A DNA stretch of 64,000 nucleotides from Syntrophobotulus glycolicus DSM 8271 (GCF_000190635.1 NC_015172.1:2666001-2730000), one strand, 5' to 3'. Shown: positions 24,843-35,342, counted from the first letter of the stretch. Notes: generated by a model from the sequence alone, not told the origin. A program made the numbers and translations.

Positions 24843-25511
24843 TTATTTTGCGCCTTCAGGAGCCTGGATCAGAAATTTCTTGCCCATTTCGCTGAATTCT
24901 ATTTCTATGGTCATCGGCTCGCCGCTTTCTTTGTTTTTTGCCTGAATCACCGCTTTGTTTACTGTCTTGCTCCTTTTATCTATATACAGAGTGTAATCAA
25001 AACCGGTCCAAAACCGCTCCAGTATCTGGTTCTGAATACTTGGCTGAAGACTAACTACCCAGCAATTCCTCTTATTCAAGACCTCCTGTCCCTTAAGGAC
25101 CACCCCGCCGGCTTCTTTTAACTGTAAGACAGATAATGGGTTAAGCTCTAGCAAAAAAGCTTCCTGCAAAACAGAAATATCCGAATATTTTACCCATTCC
25201 TTGCTAAAGGGATCCTTATGGTAAAGAACATCCTGGATTTTGATCATCTCGATATTGGTTCCGGCCAGTTGTCCATAAATCCGAATATTTTCCCCGCCCT
25301 TTTCACCAAGAATTGTCGTCAATTGACGGTTGTTGCCGTCAACCCATTGCTGCTGACTTATGGTATAAGCAAAAGAATCGGCTTCATTCATGTTTTGCAG
25401 ACTGACCGAAAGCAGATTATTCGGATTGGGCTGACGGGTCTGTATATATATTGCGCCTGCCGCGATCAAGCTCAGAATGATCATGGATAGGATGAATACC
25501 TTTTTTTTCAT
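24843..25511 (-). CDS. Membrane-anchored LolA-like protein of unknown function
   Basis: 222 residues with an N-terminal membrane anchor (KKVFILSMIILSLIAAGAIYI). The remainder alternates strands typical of LolA/RseB-fold proteins (DSFAYTISQQQWV, ENIRIYGQLAGTNIEMIKIQ, YTLYIDKRSKTVNKAVIQAK). There is no lipobox. In Firmicutes such proteins occur in envelope stress contexts, but here it is monocistronic. The assignment to the fold is inference. Confidence 0.65.
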   Translation of the reverse strand: MKKKVFILSMIILSLIAAGAIYIQTRQPNPNNLLSVSLQNMNEADSFAYTISQQQWVDGNNRQLTTILGEKGGENIRIYGQLAGTNIEMIKIQDVLYHKDPFSKEWVKYSDISVLQEAFLLELNPLSVLQLKEAGGVVLKGQEVLNKRNCWVVSLQPSIQNQILERFWTGFDYTLYIDKRSKTVNKAVIQAKNKESGEPMTIEIEFSEMGKKFLIQAPEGAK

Positions 25512-25771
25512 TTTCTGCCCTCCCGGCTGAGTTCTTGCTTAATCATATTCTCAGACAGCCGAAACTATTACTATGCATCGTGACTTATCTGTTTTAACGC
25601 ATTAATCATTATCCTTATTTGTATTGATTTATGGTATTATTTAGATTAATTCCATTCTCGGATCTGCTGTACCGATCACCTGTTCTTGTTTCATTGATCG
25701 CATCTGTTCTTCATCTGATTTTAGTGTTATAATTTAGTGTTGCAAAATATTTTTTTGAAGGAAAGATAAAC

Positions 25772-27385
25772 ATGATCAGTACCAATGGCGTTACCTTAAG
25801 GTTTGGCAAACGAGCCCTTTTTGAAGATGTCAATGTGAAATTCACACCCGGAAACTGTTACGGGTTGATCGGTGCAAATGGCGCGGGGAAATCCACCTTT
25901 TTAAAAATACTTTCCGGGGAGATTGAACCAACCAATGGTGAAGTTGTCATCACCCCAGGTGAAAGAATTGCCGTCTTGAAACAAGACCACTTTGAATTTG
26001 ATGAATATACTGTCCTTCATACCGTTATCATGGGGCATGCCAGATTATACGAGATTATGGTGGAAAAAGACTCCTTATACGCAAAACCGGATTTTTCCGA
26101 AGAAGATGGCCTGAAAGCCTCCGAGCTTGAAGGAGAATTTGCCGAATTAAATGGCTGGCAGGCTGAATCGGAAGCTGCGGAATTATTAATGGGCTTGGGA
26201 ATTCCCAAAGACCTCCATGATAAAACAATGCATTCCCTCAACGGCAATGAGAAGGTTCGTGTACTCTTGGCCCAGGCCCTGTTCGGAAACCCCAATATCC
26301 TGTTATTGGACGAGCCGACCAACCATCTTGACCTGCAATCCATTGTCTGGCTGGAAAAATTTCTTTATAACTTTGAAAGCACAGTTATTGTCGTCTCCCA
26401 TGACCGTCACTTTCTGAACAAAGTATGTACCCATATCGCCGATATCGACTTTGGAAAGATCCAGCTCTATGTAGGAAATTATGATTTCTGGTATGAGTCC
26501 AGTCAACTGGCACAAAAACTTATGCGGGAATCAAATAAGAAGAAAGAGGATAAGATTGCTGAATTACAAAGGTTCATTGAGCGTTTTAGTTCTAACGCTT
26601 CTAAAGCCAAGCAAGCAACTTCCCGGAAAAAACAACTGGAGAAGCTGACCCTTGACGATATCAAGCCCTCTTCACGTAAGTATCCCTATATTGCTTTTTC
26701 CTCCGACAGGGAGGCGGGCAATGATCTCTTAACTGTACAGAATATCAGTAAAACGATTGGCGATGAAAAAATTCTGAATGATCTCAGCTTTATGGTCAAT
26801 AAAGGAGATAAGATTGCTTTTGTCGGCCCTGACAGCCATGCGAAGACTACTCTGTTTAGGACTCTGATGGGTGAGCTCGCTCCTGATCAGGGAGAATATA
26901 AGTGGGGAATTACCACAACCCAGGCCTATTTCCCCAAAGATAATACGGAATATTTCCAGAAAAACCTCAGTTTGGTTGATTGGCTCCGCCAGTTCTCCAG
27001 AGACCCTGATGAGACTTTTGTACGGGGTTTTCTGGGCAGAATGCTTTTTTCAGGTGATGAATCCCTCAAATCTGCCAATGTCATATCAGGGGGGGAGAAA
27101 GTCCGCTGTATGCTTTCAAGAATGATGCTGAGCGGCGCCAATGTTTTGATCCTGGATGAACCGACCAATCATCTGGATTTAGAATCGATCACCGCGCTAA
27201 ATAACGGTTTAATCAATTTCAGCGGAACTGTACTCTTTGTTTCTCAGGATCATCAATTCGTCCAAACGATAGCGAACAGGATTATTGAGATCACTCCTCA
27301 AGGATTGATTGACAGGCAAATGGAATATGACGAATACTTGGATAATGAAAACGTTAAGGCTTTACAGGAGTCCATGTACAGTTAA
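25772..27385 (+). CDS. ABC-F family ATPase (YkpA/YbiT-like)
   Basis: 537 residues with two ATP-binding cassettes and no membrane segments. Cassette 1: GANGAGKSTFLK, signature LNGNEKVRVLLAQAL, LLLDEPTNHLDL. Cassette 2: GPDSHAKTTLFR, ISGGEKVRCMLSRMM, LILDEPTNHLDLES. The Ala in place of the last Walker A Gly in cassette 2 is normal for this subgroup. ABC-F proteins act on the ribosome to rescue stalled translation or protect against antibiotics; the YbiT/YkpA type is a general translation factor. AAGGA precedes the ATG. Confidence 0.92.
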   Translation: MISTNGVTLRFGKRALFEDVNVKFTPGNCYGLIGANGAGKSTFLKILSGEIEPTNGEVVITPGERIAVLKQDHFEFDEYTVLHTVIMGHARLYEIMVEKDSLYAKPDFSEEDGLKASELEGEFAELNGWQAESEAAELLMGLGIPKDLHDKTMHSLNGNEKVRVLLAQALFGNPNILLLDEPTNHLDLQSIVWLEKFLYNFESTVIVVSHDRHFLNKVCTHIADIDFGKIQLYVGNYDFWYESSQLAQKLMRESNKKKEDKIAELQRFIERFSSNASKAKQATSRKKQLEKLTLDDIKPSSRKYPYIAFSSDREAGNDLLTVQNISKTIGDEKILNDLSFMVNKGDKIAFVGPDSHAKTTLFRTLMGELAPDQGEYKWGITTTQAYFPKDNTEYFQKNLSLVDWLRQFSRDPDETFVRGFLGRMLFSGDESLKSANVISGGEKVRCMLSRMMLSGANVLILDEPTNHLDLESITALNNGLINFSGTVLFVSQDHQFVQTIANRIIEITPQGLIDRQMEYDEYLDNENVKALQESMYS

Positions 27386-27470
27386 AATTCTGTGCGAGAA
27401 GACACGGCATCTGTATGCGAGAATACTTTCGTTTCCTAAAAGGAAATAAACCGCCCCTGCCCATCGATTG

Positions 27471-27531
27471 ATATGCTCCCTTCGTAGTAGACAGTTAAAT
27501 TAATGAAACTGTTTCTATGAAGGGAGCATAT
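27471..27531. repeat. 13-bp perfect inverted repeat with nested arms
   Basis: ATATGCTCCCTTC (27471-27483) and GAAGGGAGCATAT (27519-27531) enclose a second, inner inverted pair (ACAGTT / AACTGT). On the outer strands each arm reads as TGTCTAC...GAAGGGAGCATAT or TGTTTC...GAAGGGAGCATAT, resembling two insertion-sequence ends back to back. It could also be a terminator for the ABC-F gene. Confidence 0.45.
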
Positions 27532-27613
27532 TTTATGGATGCCCAGCCTGTCCATGATCCTGCTGGATGGCACCGCTGCCGTTGCTGTCTCTATTACTTG
27601 TTATCTATCTTTC

Positions 27614-27817
27614 TCAGTCCTCTTCAACTTCTGTCATCTTGCCTCCATCGATACGTAAATCTATATCGCTGTCCTGAAAAGCTTCCCCGCGTGCATAAGA
27701 GCCAAATAGATAAGCTCTGCTCACACCATAGCTCTTTAGAATGGGAGCTATGATACTGCTGATTTCCTCTACCGCATAAATCTTATCGTTTAATTTATCG
27801 TTATAATCCTGATTCCG
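27614..27817 (-). pseudogene. Nucleotidyltransferase (MNT-type) remnant
   Basis: The reverse strand reads VSRAYLFGSYARGEAFQDSDIDLRI, the GS-x10-DxD core of minimal nucleotidyltransferases, and then stops after about 20 more residues. Upstream there is a stop and no start codon. These proteins usually act as the antitoxin of a HEPN/MNT toxin-antitoxin pair. A remnant of about 65 codons; the HEPN partner is not visible. Confidence 0.65.
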
Positions 27818-27942
27818 CTACCCCTTGGCTACCCCTTAGTTCCAATGCATTACAGTATTTCCATGGCTCACGTTCAAACTTTTTAATTTCTTGATCATTA
27901 CCTTAAATTTTCTATAATTTGATCTTTAGCTAACATTCTTCT

Positions 27943-28323
27943 TTACACCCTCTTTAAAATATTCTCATCTACAAAAAGATTTCTATGTTTAAACTCTGCC
28001 GGTGAAATATACATGAAGAGCAGTTTGAGATTCCCCTTAGCGTTACAGTCAAAATAAGGTTCACTTGAATAATAGTCTTTCTTGAATACCCAAGATGGTA
28101 CATTCAAATTATAATCATTTGCCAGTTTATGAACAGCAGCAGCCATGAAAGCTTTTTGATATACCGGCAAATCGTAATTACTCGGTTCTTCCTCAATCAT
28201 CTTTTGCTGATTTTCTGAATCTTGCCGGTAAAATTCATCCAAGAAATTCCCTAGAACAATGTAAAAATCCTTTCCCTGATGAATTTCGTTAAAAACTTGA
28301 TCTATGGTTTCATTAGCGTTCAT
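27943..28323 (-). CDS. Hypothetical protein in decayed island
   Basis: 126 residues from ATG 28323 (GAAGG nine bases upstream; an in-frame start at 28362 has no ribosome binding site). It begins NANETIDQVFNEIHQGKDFYIVLGNFLDEFY, is acidic and helical, and ends FKHRNLFVDENILKRV. No recognised family. The nucleotidyltransferase remnant lies about 130 bp downstream; whether they once formed a pair is unknown. Confidence 0.65.
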   Translation of the reverse strand: MNANETIDQVFNEIHQGKDFYIVLGNFLDEFYRQDSENQQKMIEEEPSNYDLPVYQKAFMAAAVHKLANDYNLNVPSWVFKKDYYSSEPYFDCNAKGNLKLLFMYISPAEFKHRNLFVDENILKRV

Positions 28324-28524
28324 AGACGGATACCTTCTTTCGATTACGCCTGCCATTCTCATGCTAAAGCAAGGTGTTGTTATTAAGTATTATACATTAC
28401 CGTTTTTTTTACAGTAAAGTTTCTTTATCTTTTTGCAACTGATTGATATTTCCGCTCCAATGAGGAAAGCTTCATATCTTTTTTCAGTAACCTTTTGGGG
28501 GGTATGGGGGCAAAGCCTCCAGAA

Positions 28525-28576
28525 GGGGTTTGGGGGAACCCCAACAAGCTATTTGGGTGCGTGAGCACCCAAATAG
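28525..28576. repeat. Adjacent strong hairpins
   Basis: GGGGTT/AACCCC (28525-28542) and CTATTTGGGTGC-GTGA-GCACCCAAATAG (28549-28576, 12-bp perfect stem with a 4-base loop). They precede an integrase remnant. Such structures occur at transfer origins or element ends, but no mobilisation gene is present here. Confidence 0.5.
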
Positions 28577-28589
28577 GAAAGGCTTCGTT

Positions 28590-28793
28590 TTTATTTTTCT
28601 GGAGAAAGACATCGGCTACCCAATATATGTGAAGCACGTGGATTACCGAATGTCCAGAATTCTGAAGTTCGCAGGATTAGACGAGGGCCCAACGCCACAT
28701 AGCTTAAGGCACACTCACGCTTCATTATGTGCCGAGGCCGGAGTACCTTTGCACGAAAAAAAGAAGCCGCTCAAAGGTTCAGCAACCTCATGA
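28590..28793 (+). pseudogene. Tyrosine recombinase C-terminal remnant
   Basis: An open frame (28530-28793) contains IGYPIYVKHVDYRMSRILKFAG and then PTPHSLRHTHASLCAEAGVPLHE, the His-x-x-Arg box region of Tn916-like integrases. After HEK the sequence diverges and stops, so the catalytic Tyr is missing; the N-terminal part is absent too. A leftover of a third integrative element, not related to the guaA integrases. Confidence 0.7.
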
Positions 28794-28895
28794 ACGACCT
28801 CTTATCAATCTTTACAAAATTTCTGTCGCTACCCCCGCGTTACCCCGCAGGGTTTTTCATTACCTAAAAAGGCTTGGGACTTTTCCAGCGGTTCC

Positions 28896-30578
<1,683 letters not shown>

Positions 30579-30605
30579 TCATCTTCTTCACTTAAACAGT
30601 TCCAT

Positions 30606-30890
30606 TTAGCCGATGACAGCCTGAATGTCTGATTCACGCAGAATCAGATATTCTTCCCCGTCAAATTTGACTTCGGTTCCTGCGTATTTGGAATAAATGA
30701 CTTTGTCTCCGACTTGAACATCAACAGCGATTCTTTCACCCTTTTCAATTCTCCCCGGACCTACTGCAATGATTTCCCCTTCCTGGGGCTTTTCTTTGGC
30801 AGTATCGGGCATAATAATACCGCTCTTTGTTCTTTCCTCTGATGGAACAGCTTTGATGATGACCCTGTCGGCCAGTGGTCTAAGTTTCAT
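30606..30890 (-). CDS. groES: Co-chaperonin GroES
   Basis: 94 residues from ATG 30890 (GGAGGG upstream); an in-frame start at 30920 would add ten residues overlapping the leader. [19 protein letters not shown], mobile loop [16 protein letters not shown] and the end [14 protein letters not shown] are typical. It caps GroEL. groEL follows 66 bp downstream. Confidence 0.97.
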   Translation of the reverse strand: MKLRPLADRVIIKAVPSEERTKSGIIMPDTAKEKPQEGEIIAVGPGRIEKGERIAVDVQVGDKVIYSKYAGTEVKFDGEEYLILRESDIQAVIG

Positions 30891-30932
30891 ATTGAGATTT
30901 CCCTCCTTAAATATTATCATGTTTTGATATTG

Positions 30933-30959
30933 TTAGCACTCATCTTGATCGAGTGCTAA
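30933..30959. promoter_or_regulatory. CIRCE element (HrcA operator)
   Basis: Perfect TTAGCACTC-N9-GAGTGCTAA inverted repeat between the groES start and its promoter. HrcA binding here represses groESL until heat shock. Confidence 0.97.
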
Positions 30960-30971
30960 CACCTAGGTATA

Positions 30972-31000
30972 ATAATATGCAAGGATATGATCTTATGCAA
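30972..31000 (-). promoter_or_regulatory. groESL promoter
   Basis: Minus-strand TTGCAT (31000-30995) and TATTAT (30977-30972), 17-bp spacer, just upstream of CIRCE. Confidence 0.65.
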
Positions 31001-31131
31001 ATCTACCCAAGCACTATTATTTAAGAATATACCACGATTACTTAATATTTCTTCATTTTCCTTAAGATTACTATACCTAATAATAATCGGTATCAAAACC
31101 TTAATTTTCCGTACTTCTATATTAATTGCCT

Positions 31132-31542
31132 TTAATGAGGAAATTTATTCGCTCCGGCTAAAGAAAACGTTACTCCGCTGAAGGTTAAAACCTCATCAAA
31201 TTCCAGAAAATCAGTATTCTTTTCTTGAGCCGCCGACACCAGGTCGGAAATTGGTTTAGCCGTAATGATCATGTCCCGGGGTTCCATGAAATGAGCGATC
31301 AGCTTAAAATGCTGGGAATTAAACCTGACGGCCATATCGACTCCATTGTCCCACTTGAACTGGACGACATAGGAGTCTCCATTTTCAGTCGAAAACCAGT
31401 TATAGGTATATTTTGATAGCCCTGAGTTTTTGACACCGGCAATCTGTTCGGCAAATTCCTTCACATAGAGGATCACGACATCCCGCCCGTCTTCCAGCTT
31501 ACCGAAGCCCGCCTGCTCAGGGGAATAGGCCTTAGTCAGCAT
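31132..31542 (-). CDS. Hypothetical protein downstream of PII gene
   Basis: 136 residues with no signal peptide or membrane helix; beta-rich in its middle (DSYVVQFKWDNGVDMAVRF) and ending VLTFSGVTFSLAGANKFPH. It starts 30 bp after the stop of the PII-like gene, so it is probably in the same operon as mobA. No family recognised. Confidence 0.65.
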   Translation of the reverse strand: MLTKAYSPEQAGFGKLEDGRDVVILYVKEFAEQIAGVKNSGLSKYTYNWFSTENGDSYVVQFKWDNGVDMAVRFNSQHFKLIAHFMEPRDMIITAKPISDLVSAAQEKNTDFLEFDEVLTFSGVTFSLAGANKFPH

Positions 31543-31571
31543 ACCTTCCCCTCCTTCTTGCTCTCGGCAGC

Positions 31572-31904
31572 TTATTTCTCCTGTTCACCGGTACGAATAC
31601 GGGTAAGCTCCTCAACAGGTGAAATCCAGATTACCCCGTCCCCGACATTCCCTGTTCCGGCAATCTTCATAATCAATTCCTTGACTTTTTGGCTGTCTTC
31701 TTCCGGAACAACAGTTTCAAGCTTGATTTTATTTAATAAACGGGTTTTGAACTCTTTGCCTCGATAAATTTCCGTCGTGCTCCCTTTTTGTCTCCCCCAG
31801 CCCAAAACTTGAGAAATTGTGATTCCGCTTACGCCCATTTCTGCAAGAGCCTTTTCAACCTCCTCCAGTTTATTTGGTCTGATCACCGCTTCAATTTTCT
31901 TCAT
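31572..31904 (-). CDS. PII-family signal protein with altered T-loop
   Basis: 110 residues. Canonical beginning (MKKIEAVIRPNKLEEVEKAL), T-loop base GWGRQKG, B-loop TGNVGDGVIW and C-terminal RIRTGE. The T-loop has one residue more than GlnB and the uridylylated Tyr51 position is Phe (YRGKEF). It should therefore sense ATP/ADP and 2-oxoglutarate without uridylylation. Its gene overlaps mobA by 14 bp, an unusual partner; amtB or nif genes are not adjacent. Confidence 0.85.
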   Translation of the reverse strand: MKKIEAVIRPNKLEEVEKALAEMGVSGITISQVLGWGRQKGSTTEIYRGKEFKTRLLNKIKLETVVPEEDSQKVKELIMKIAGTGNVGDGVIWISPVEELTRIRTGEQEK

Positions 31905-32523
31905 CTTCCTTCATCCTCTCCATATGATTTCTGATTTCATTCCATTCCTCCGGGGTATTCACATTGGTTAATGAACCGGCATACTCCTCAAACCGGAATA
32001 TCTTCGTGTTGGATTCGCCGGCCAGTGCGCTCAGGCTCAGTCTGCCTTCCCTGAGATGCTTAAACGCTGTTCCCTGCAGTCTCTGATGATAAAAAGCATG
32101 CAGCGGATGCAGCCTTCCGGAAGCATACGGCATGACAAGGTCATAGTCCTCGGTCTCCCCAGCCAGTTTGATGATCGCCTCAGGGCTCAGAAATGGCATA
32201 TCACAGGCCGCTGCAAAAACATAATTGTAATTTGACGCCTGCAAACCAGAGTATATCCCGGATAAAGGTCCTTTTCCGGGAAACAGGTCCTTAACGACCT
32301 TAAACCCAAACTCTTCATACATTTCACCATCCCGGGCACTGATTAATACTTCGGCAAAGACACCGGATAATACCTTCAAGCTTTTCTTGAGCACCGGTAT
32401 TCCCCTGATTTCCAGAAAAGCCTTGTCCCTCCCCATCCTTGAGCTGTTTCCTCCCACAAGAAGCAGTCCCGTCATCTGCAGCTTAGTTTCAGACTTATCC
32501 CAATCATCTTCAATCCTGTTCAT
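31891..32523 (-). CDS. mobA: Molybdenum cofactor guanylyltransferase MobA
   Basis: 210 residues; the nucleotidyltransferase motif is GLLLVGGNSSRMGRDKAFL, and KDLFPGKGPLSGIYSGL, AACDMPFLSPE (metal-binding Asp) and NVNTPEEW follow. It attaches GMP to molybdopterin to form the bis-MGD cofactor needed, for example, by the formate dehydrogenase encoded at 35.3 kb. ATG 32523 overlaps the glutaredoxin-like stop (ATGA); an internal ATG at residue 17 is an alternative start. Confidence 0.9.
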   Translation of the reverse strand: MNRIEDDWDKSETKLQMTGLLLVGGNSSRMGRDKAFLEIRGIPVLKKSLKVLSGVFAEVLISARDGEMYEEFGFKVVKDLFPGKGPLSGIYSGLQASNYNYVFAAACDMPFLSPEAIIKLAGETEDYDLVMPYASGRLHPLHAFYHQRLQGTAFKHLREGRLSLSALAGESNTKIFRFEEYAGSLTNVNTPEEWNEIRNHMERMKEDEEN

Positions 32524-32777
32524 TCTTTCTCCGGATGATTAATGTCATACGAAGAAAAAGCCTGCTGGTATTTTTTCCGGTTAAATCCTGAAAGGACTTC
32601 ATCCCCCACTTTCATCACCGGTACCCTGAGGGAATTTGTTATTTTCCTCATTTCTTTGAAAACAGAGGAATGAATCACCTTTTTCTCCTCAAAAGCAACA
32701 CCCTTATTTTTCAAGAATTGCTTAGCCTGAAAACAAATCGGACATAAAGGAAGTGTGTACATTATCAGCTTTTCCAT
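32520..32777 (-). CDS. Glutaredoxin-like protein
   Basis: 85 residues, a single thioredoxin fold with the redox motif CPIC near residue 12 (TLPLCPICFQAKQFL) and the cis-Pro strand in SLRVPVMKVGD. Probably a thiol/disulfide reductant of the NrdH/GrxC type. It is translationally coupled to mobA. Confidence 0.85.
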   Translation of the reverse strand: MEKLIMYTLPLCPICFQAKQFLKNKGVAFEEKKVIHSSVFKEMRKITNSLRVPVMKVGDEVLSGFNRKKYQQAFSSYDINHPEKE

Positions 32778-32870
32778 GACTGTCCCTGCCTTTCATTGCC
32801 AGAATCTCTTGAGGTTTCAGGAGGACACCTGAATAAGATTATCCCTGAATGATATTATACCAAAAGATCA

Positions 32871-33704
32871 TCACATGATTACACCTAATCCTACACAACC
32901 TGCTCCTAAATGAGTCCCAATCACAGCACCTAGTTCAAAAATAATCACTTCTCCGATCTTGTATTCTTTAAAAAGAACTTCCTGAAAATCCATCAGACTC
33001 TCTTTATTTACGCCATGGGCCAGGGCAACCGTCCGACCCTCAAGATCGATTCCCTTATTTTTGAGGTCCTCGATTACCCAGGCAAAAGCTTTTTTCTGTC
33101 CCCTTGCTTTGCCGACCATGGAAACCGTACTGTCCGCTACTGAAACAATCGGTTTGACGCCAAGCAGATTTGCAGCCATAGTCGCTGTCAGCCTGCCACC
33201 CTTGACCAAGTTTTCCAGGGTGTCCAAAATCGCGTAAAAGTTCACTTTGTCCCTGGCCGTTTCCAGCCGGGCCGCAATTTCCTCAAAGGATTTGCCTTTC
33301 TGCGCCATTCTGGCCGCTTCAATAACCAGCAATCCCAAGCCGAAACTCGCCGTATGGGAATCAATCAACTCGATTTTTCCCCTGCCTATGGTGTCCCGGG
33401 CAATTAAAGACGAGTTATAAGTACCGCTCAGAGCGGCCGCAATAAATATTCCAATGACCTCATCACCCTGATCAATCATTTTGGTGAACTCTTCAATAAA
33501 CTGACTGGGATTCACCTGAGCTGTCGTCGGCAGTTTTTCCGCCTGAGCCATCTTCGTGAAAAACTCTTCTGATGTGATCTCTTCCCCGTCCAGAAAAGAC
33601 TCTTCTCCAAATAAGACTCTCAAAGGAACGATTGTGATTCCTAATTCCCGGGCTAAGTCTTTCGGCAGATCACAAGTGCTGTCCGTCAAAATTTTTACTC
33701 CCAT
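32871..33704 (-). CDS. DegV-family fatty-acid-binding protein
   Basis: 277 residues with the family start KILTDSTCDLPKDLARELGI and the fatty-acid headgroup segments SGTYNSS and GKARGQKKAF. DegV/FakB proteins present fatty acids to FakA kinase for phospholipid synthesis. No FakA gene is adjacent. Monocistronic. Confidence 0.9.
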   Translation of the reverse strand: MGVKILTDSTCDLPKDLARELGITIVPLRVLFGEESFLDGEEITSEEFFTKMAQAEKLPTTAQVNPSQFIEEFTKMIDQGDEVIGIFIAAALSGTYNSSLIARDTIGRGKIELIDSHTASFGLGLLVIEAARMAQKGKSFEEIAARLETARDKVNFYAILDTLENLVKGGRLTATMAANLLGVKPIVSVADSTVSMVGKARGQKKAFAWVIEDLKNKGIDLEGRTVALAHGVNKESLMDFQEVLFKEYKIGEVIIFELGAVIGTHLGAGCVGLGVIM

Positions 33705-33761
33705 TTTTACCTCCGAACATCTCCTGATTTTTTATTGGACATTCTTCACTGGTTCTGGCCT

Positions 33762-34229
33762 CTAATCATTATTTTTTATTTTTGTCAGCTCATATTTCTC
33801 CCTGAAATATTCATTAATATTTTCCAGGGCTAAAATCAAAACGTTCATTTCTTCCTCTGACAGTTTATTCATTGTTGTATTAATCATATCCTTGTGAAAA
33901 TCCGCATGCCGCTGGTATACGGCTAAGCCTTTTTCAGTCAGAGAAAGCAAGACGATCCTGCGGTCTTCCTCACTCTTCGCTCTCTGAACATAGCCTTTGC
34001 GCACAAGATTATTGACCGCAATGGTCAATGTCCCTATCGTAATGTCCAAATCTTTAGCTGCCGAAGACATATTCCGGGGTTCACCTATTCCAATAACTTC
34101 GATAATATGTATTTCAGTGATGGACAAGTTTTTGAATTTCTCACATCTTAACGATTTTTCCTCGATATTAGGGATCTGATTAAACAGTTTGACCAATATT
34201 TCATTGAGGGTCCCATAGACACTGCTCAT
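33762..34229 (-). CDS. MarR-family transcriptional regulator
   Basis: 155 residues from ATG 34229; the frame continues upstream through a terminator into a hydrophobic stretch that is unlikely to be translated. The winged HTH spans MSSAAKDLDITIGTLTIAVNNLVRKGYVQRAKSEEDRRIVLLSLTE in outline (about residues 60-105), with the DRR wing. It resembles the FabT-like group that controls fatty acid synthesis; the ligand is not known. The adjacent DegV gene may be a target. Confidence 0.85.
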   Translation of the reverse strand: MSSVYGTLNEILVKLFNQIPNIEEKSLRCEKFKNLSITEIHIIEVIGIGEPRNMSSAAKDLDITIGTLTIAVNNLVRKGYVQRAKSEEDRRIVLLSLTEKGLAVYQRHADFHKDMINTTMNKLSEEEMNVLILALENINEYFREKYELTKIKNND

Positions 34230-34315
34230 CTTCTGCACCCGCCAATATATTTTGAATATCAAAATAACTAATCCTACTATAAATAGTATTAGAAACAATG
34301 TCAATTTTCCAGCCA

Positions 34316-34341
34316 CAAAAAAACGCATCTTTAATGATGCG
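34316..34341 (-). terminator. Terminator of NYN gene
   Basis: Stem CGCATC/GATGCG with a 6-base loop, followed on the minus strand by GTTTTTTT; it lies between the NYN-domain gene and marR. Confidence 0.75.
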
Positions 34342-34373
34342 AAATTTTTGATGATTTTCCTCAATTTCAGTCC

Positions 34374-35198
34374 TTACTCTTGTTCCAACAATGCGCTCCG
34401 TTTCAAAATTAATTCAAGATCATCTCCCAAAGCTTCTTTGACCAGAGAATTATCGCAATTCAGCAAATAAGCCTTGGTCTTTCTTATCTTAAGGTTGGGA
34501 TCGACATGCTCTTTTTCTAAAATGATCCCTTTATCCAGCATATATTGGACAAGCTCTTTTACTTCAGTCATGTTGCGTGATAATCCCCTGCTCAATTCAT
34601 TCCTCACCTTGGTGGAAGCCAAATAGGGAAGTTTGATCTGCATATCAATAATAATTTTCAAGCTAAGTAGAATATCTTTTTCCGGCTCATAACTTTCTGT
34701 CATACAGCTTTTCGTTAATTCCAGAAAAACATCCATACTTTCACAGAAAGGTTCTAAATCATGATGGATTTTGCCCTTGACACCGATAATTTTTACTTTC
34801 TTGCCCCAAGCTCGGATTTTTCTTACTAGAGACATAAAATCACCGTCTCCGGTAAAAAGAAGGAAGATATCAAAGGAGTCCGGTCTTGTCAGAAGGATCT
34901 CCTGGGCTTCCAGCATTAACTCGTGGTCTGCCGCATTCGGTCTTAATTCAGTCTGGGCAAAACTATTTTTCCCGTAAACATGGCGGGTAATGATCGATTT
35001 TTTTTCAAAAACAGTCTGCATGCGCCAAAATTCTTCTTTGTCAAAATTTGCGTAGAGAAAAATCACTGATAATTCCACATCGATGCTTTGCGCATACTTA
35101 TGAAGAGCTTCAATAAATACTTCCGGCATGATTCGGCAACCTTTTTCAGCTAACCCTGTCCAGATATTTTCATAATCAATAAAAGCTACTGCCTTCAA
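34374..35198 (-). CDS. NYN-domain (LabA/DUF88-type) putative ribonuclease
   Basis: 274 residues from TTG 35198, chosen for GGAAGGAGG nine bases upstream and because the domain begins right away (KAVAFIDYENIWTGL). Acidic active-site residues of the PIN-like NYN fold appear: D in FIDYEN, D in AADHELMLEA and D in LLFTGDGDFMSLV. The C-terminal part is helical and may hold a winged helix. These proteins are thought to be RNases or RNA-binding factors. Monocistronic with a terminator after it. Confidence 0.85.
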   Translation of the reverse strand: MKAVAFIDYENIWTGLAEKGCRIMPEVFIEALHKYAQSIDVELSVIFLYANFDKEEFWRMQTVFEKKSIITRHVYGKNSFAQTELRPNAADHELMLEAQEILLTRPDSFDIFLLFTGDGDFMSLVRKIRAWGKKVKIIGVKGKIHHDLEPFCESMDVFLELTKSCMTESYEPEKDILLSLKIIIDMQIKLPYLASTKVRNELSRGLSRNMTEVKELVQYMLDKGIILEKEHVDPNLKIRKTKAYLLNCDNSLVKEALGDDLELILKRSALLEQE

Positions 35199-35265
35199 AG
35201 AATATAACCTCCTTCCATCCCTATGTTCTACTATATGCATGGAAGGACAAGAAGTGACAAGCGAC

Positions 35266-35307
35266 CAAAAAGGATGCCTCAAGCCTTAACGCCTCTGAGA
35301 CATCCTT
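35266..35307 (-). terminator. Terminator after formate dehydrogenase operon
   Basis: Stem AAGGATG(C)CTC / GAG(A)CATCCTT, then CTTTTTGG on the minus strand, downstream of the fdhA stop. Confidence 0.65.
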
Positions 35308-35342
35308 GAAAACCCGAGCCCTGAAATGAATAGATTATATGG

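Noticed and set aside
26824-26880. Degenerate second Walker A in the ABC-F protein
   Set aside because: Ala before the Lys is normal for the YbiT/YkpA type, so it is not evidence for inactivation.
27517-27753. 78-residue plus-strand frame after the inverted repeat
   Set aside because: It overlaps the nucleotidyltransferase remnant on the other strand and has no recognisable pattern.
33762-34364. MarR protein with an N-terminal membrane helix
   Set aside because: The extension crosses the terminator of the upstream gene and lacks a start signal; the ordinary start at 34229 is better.
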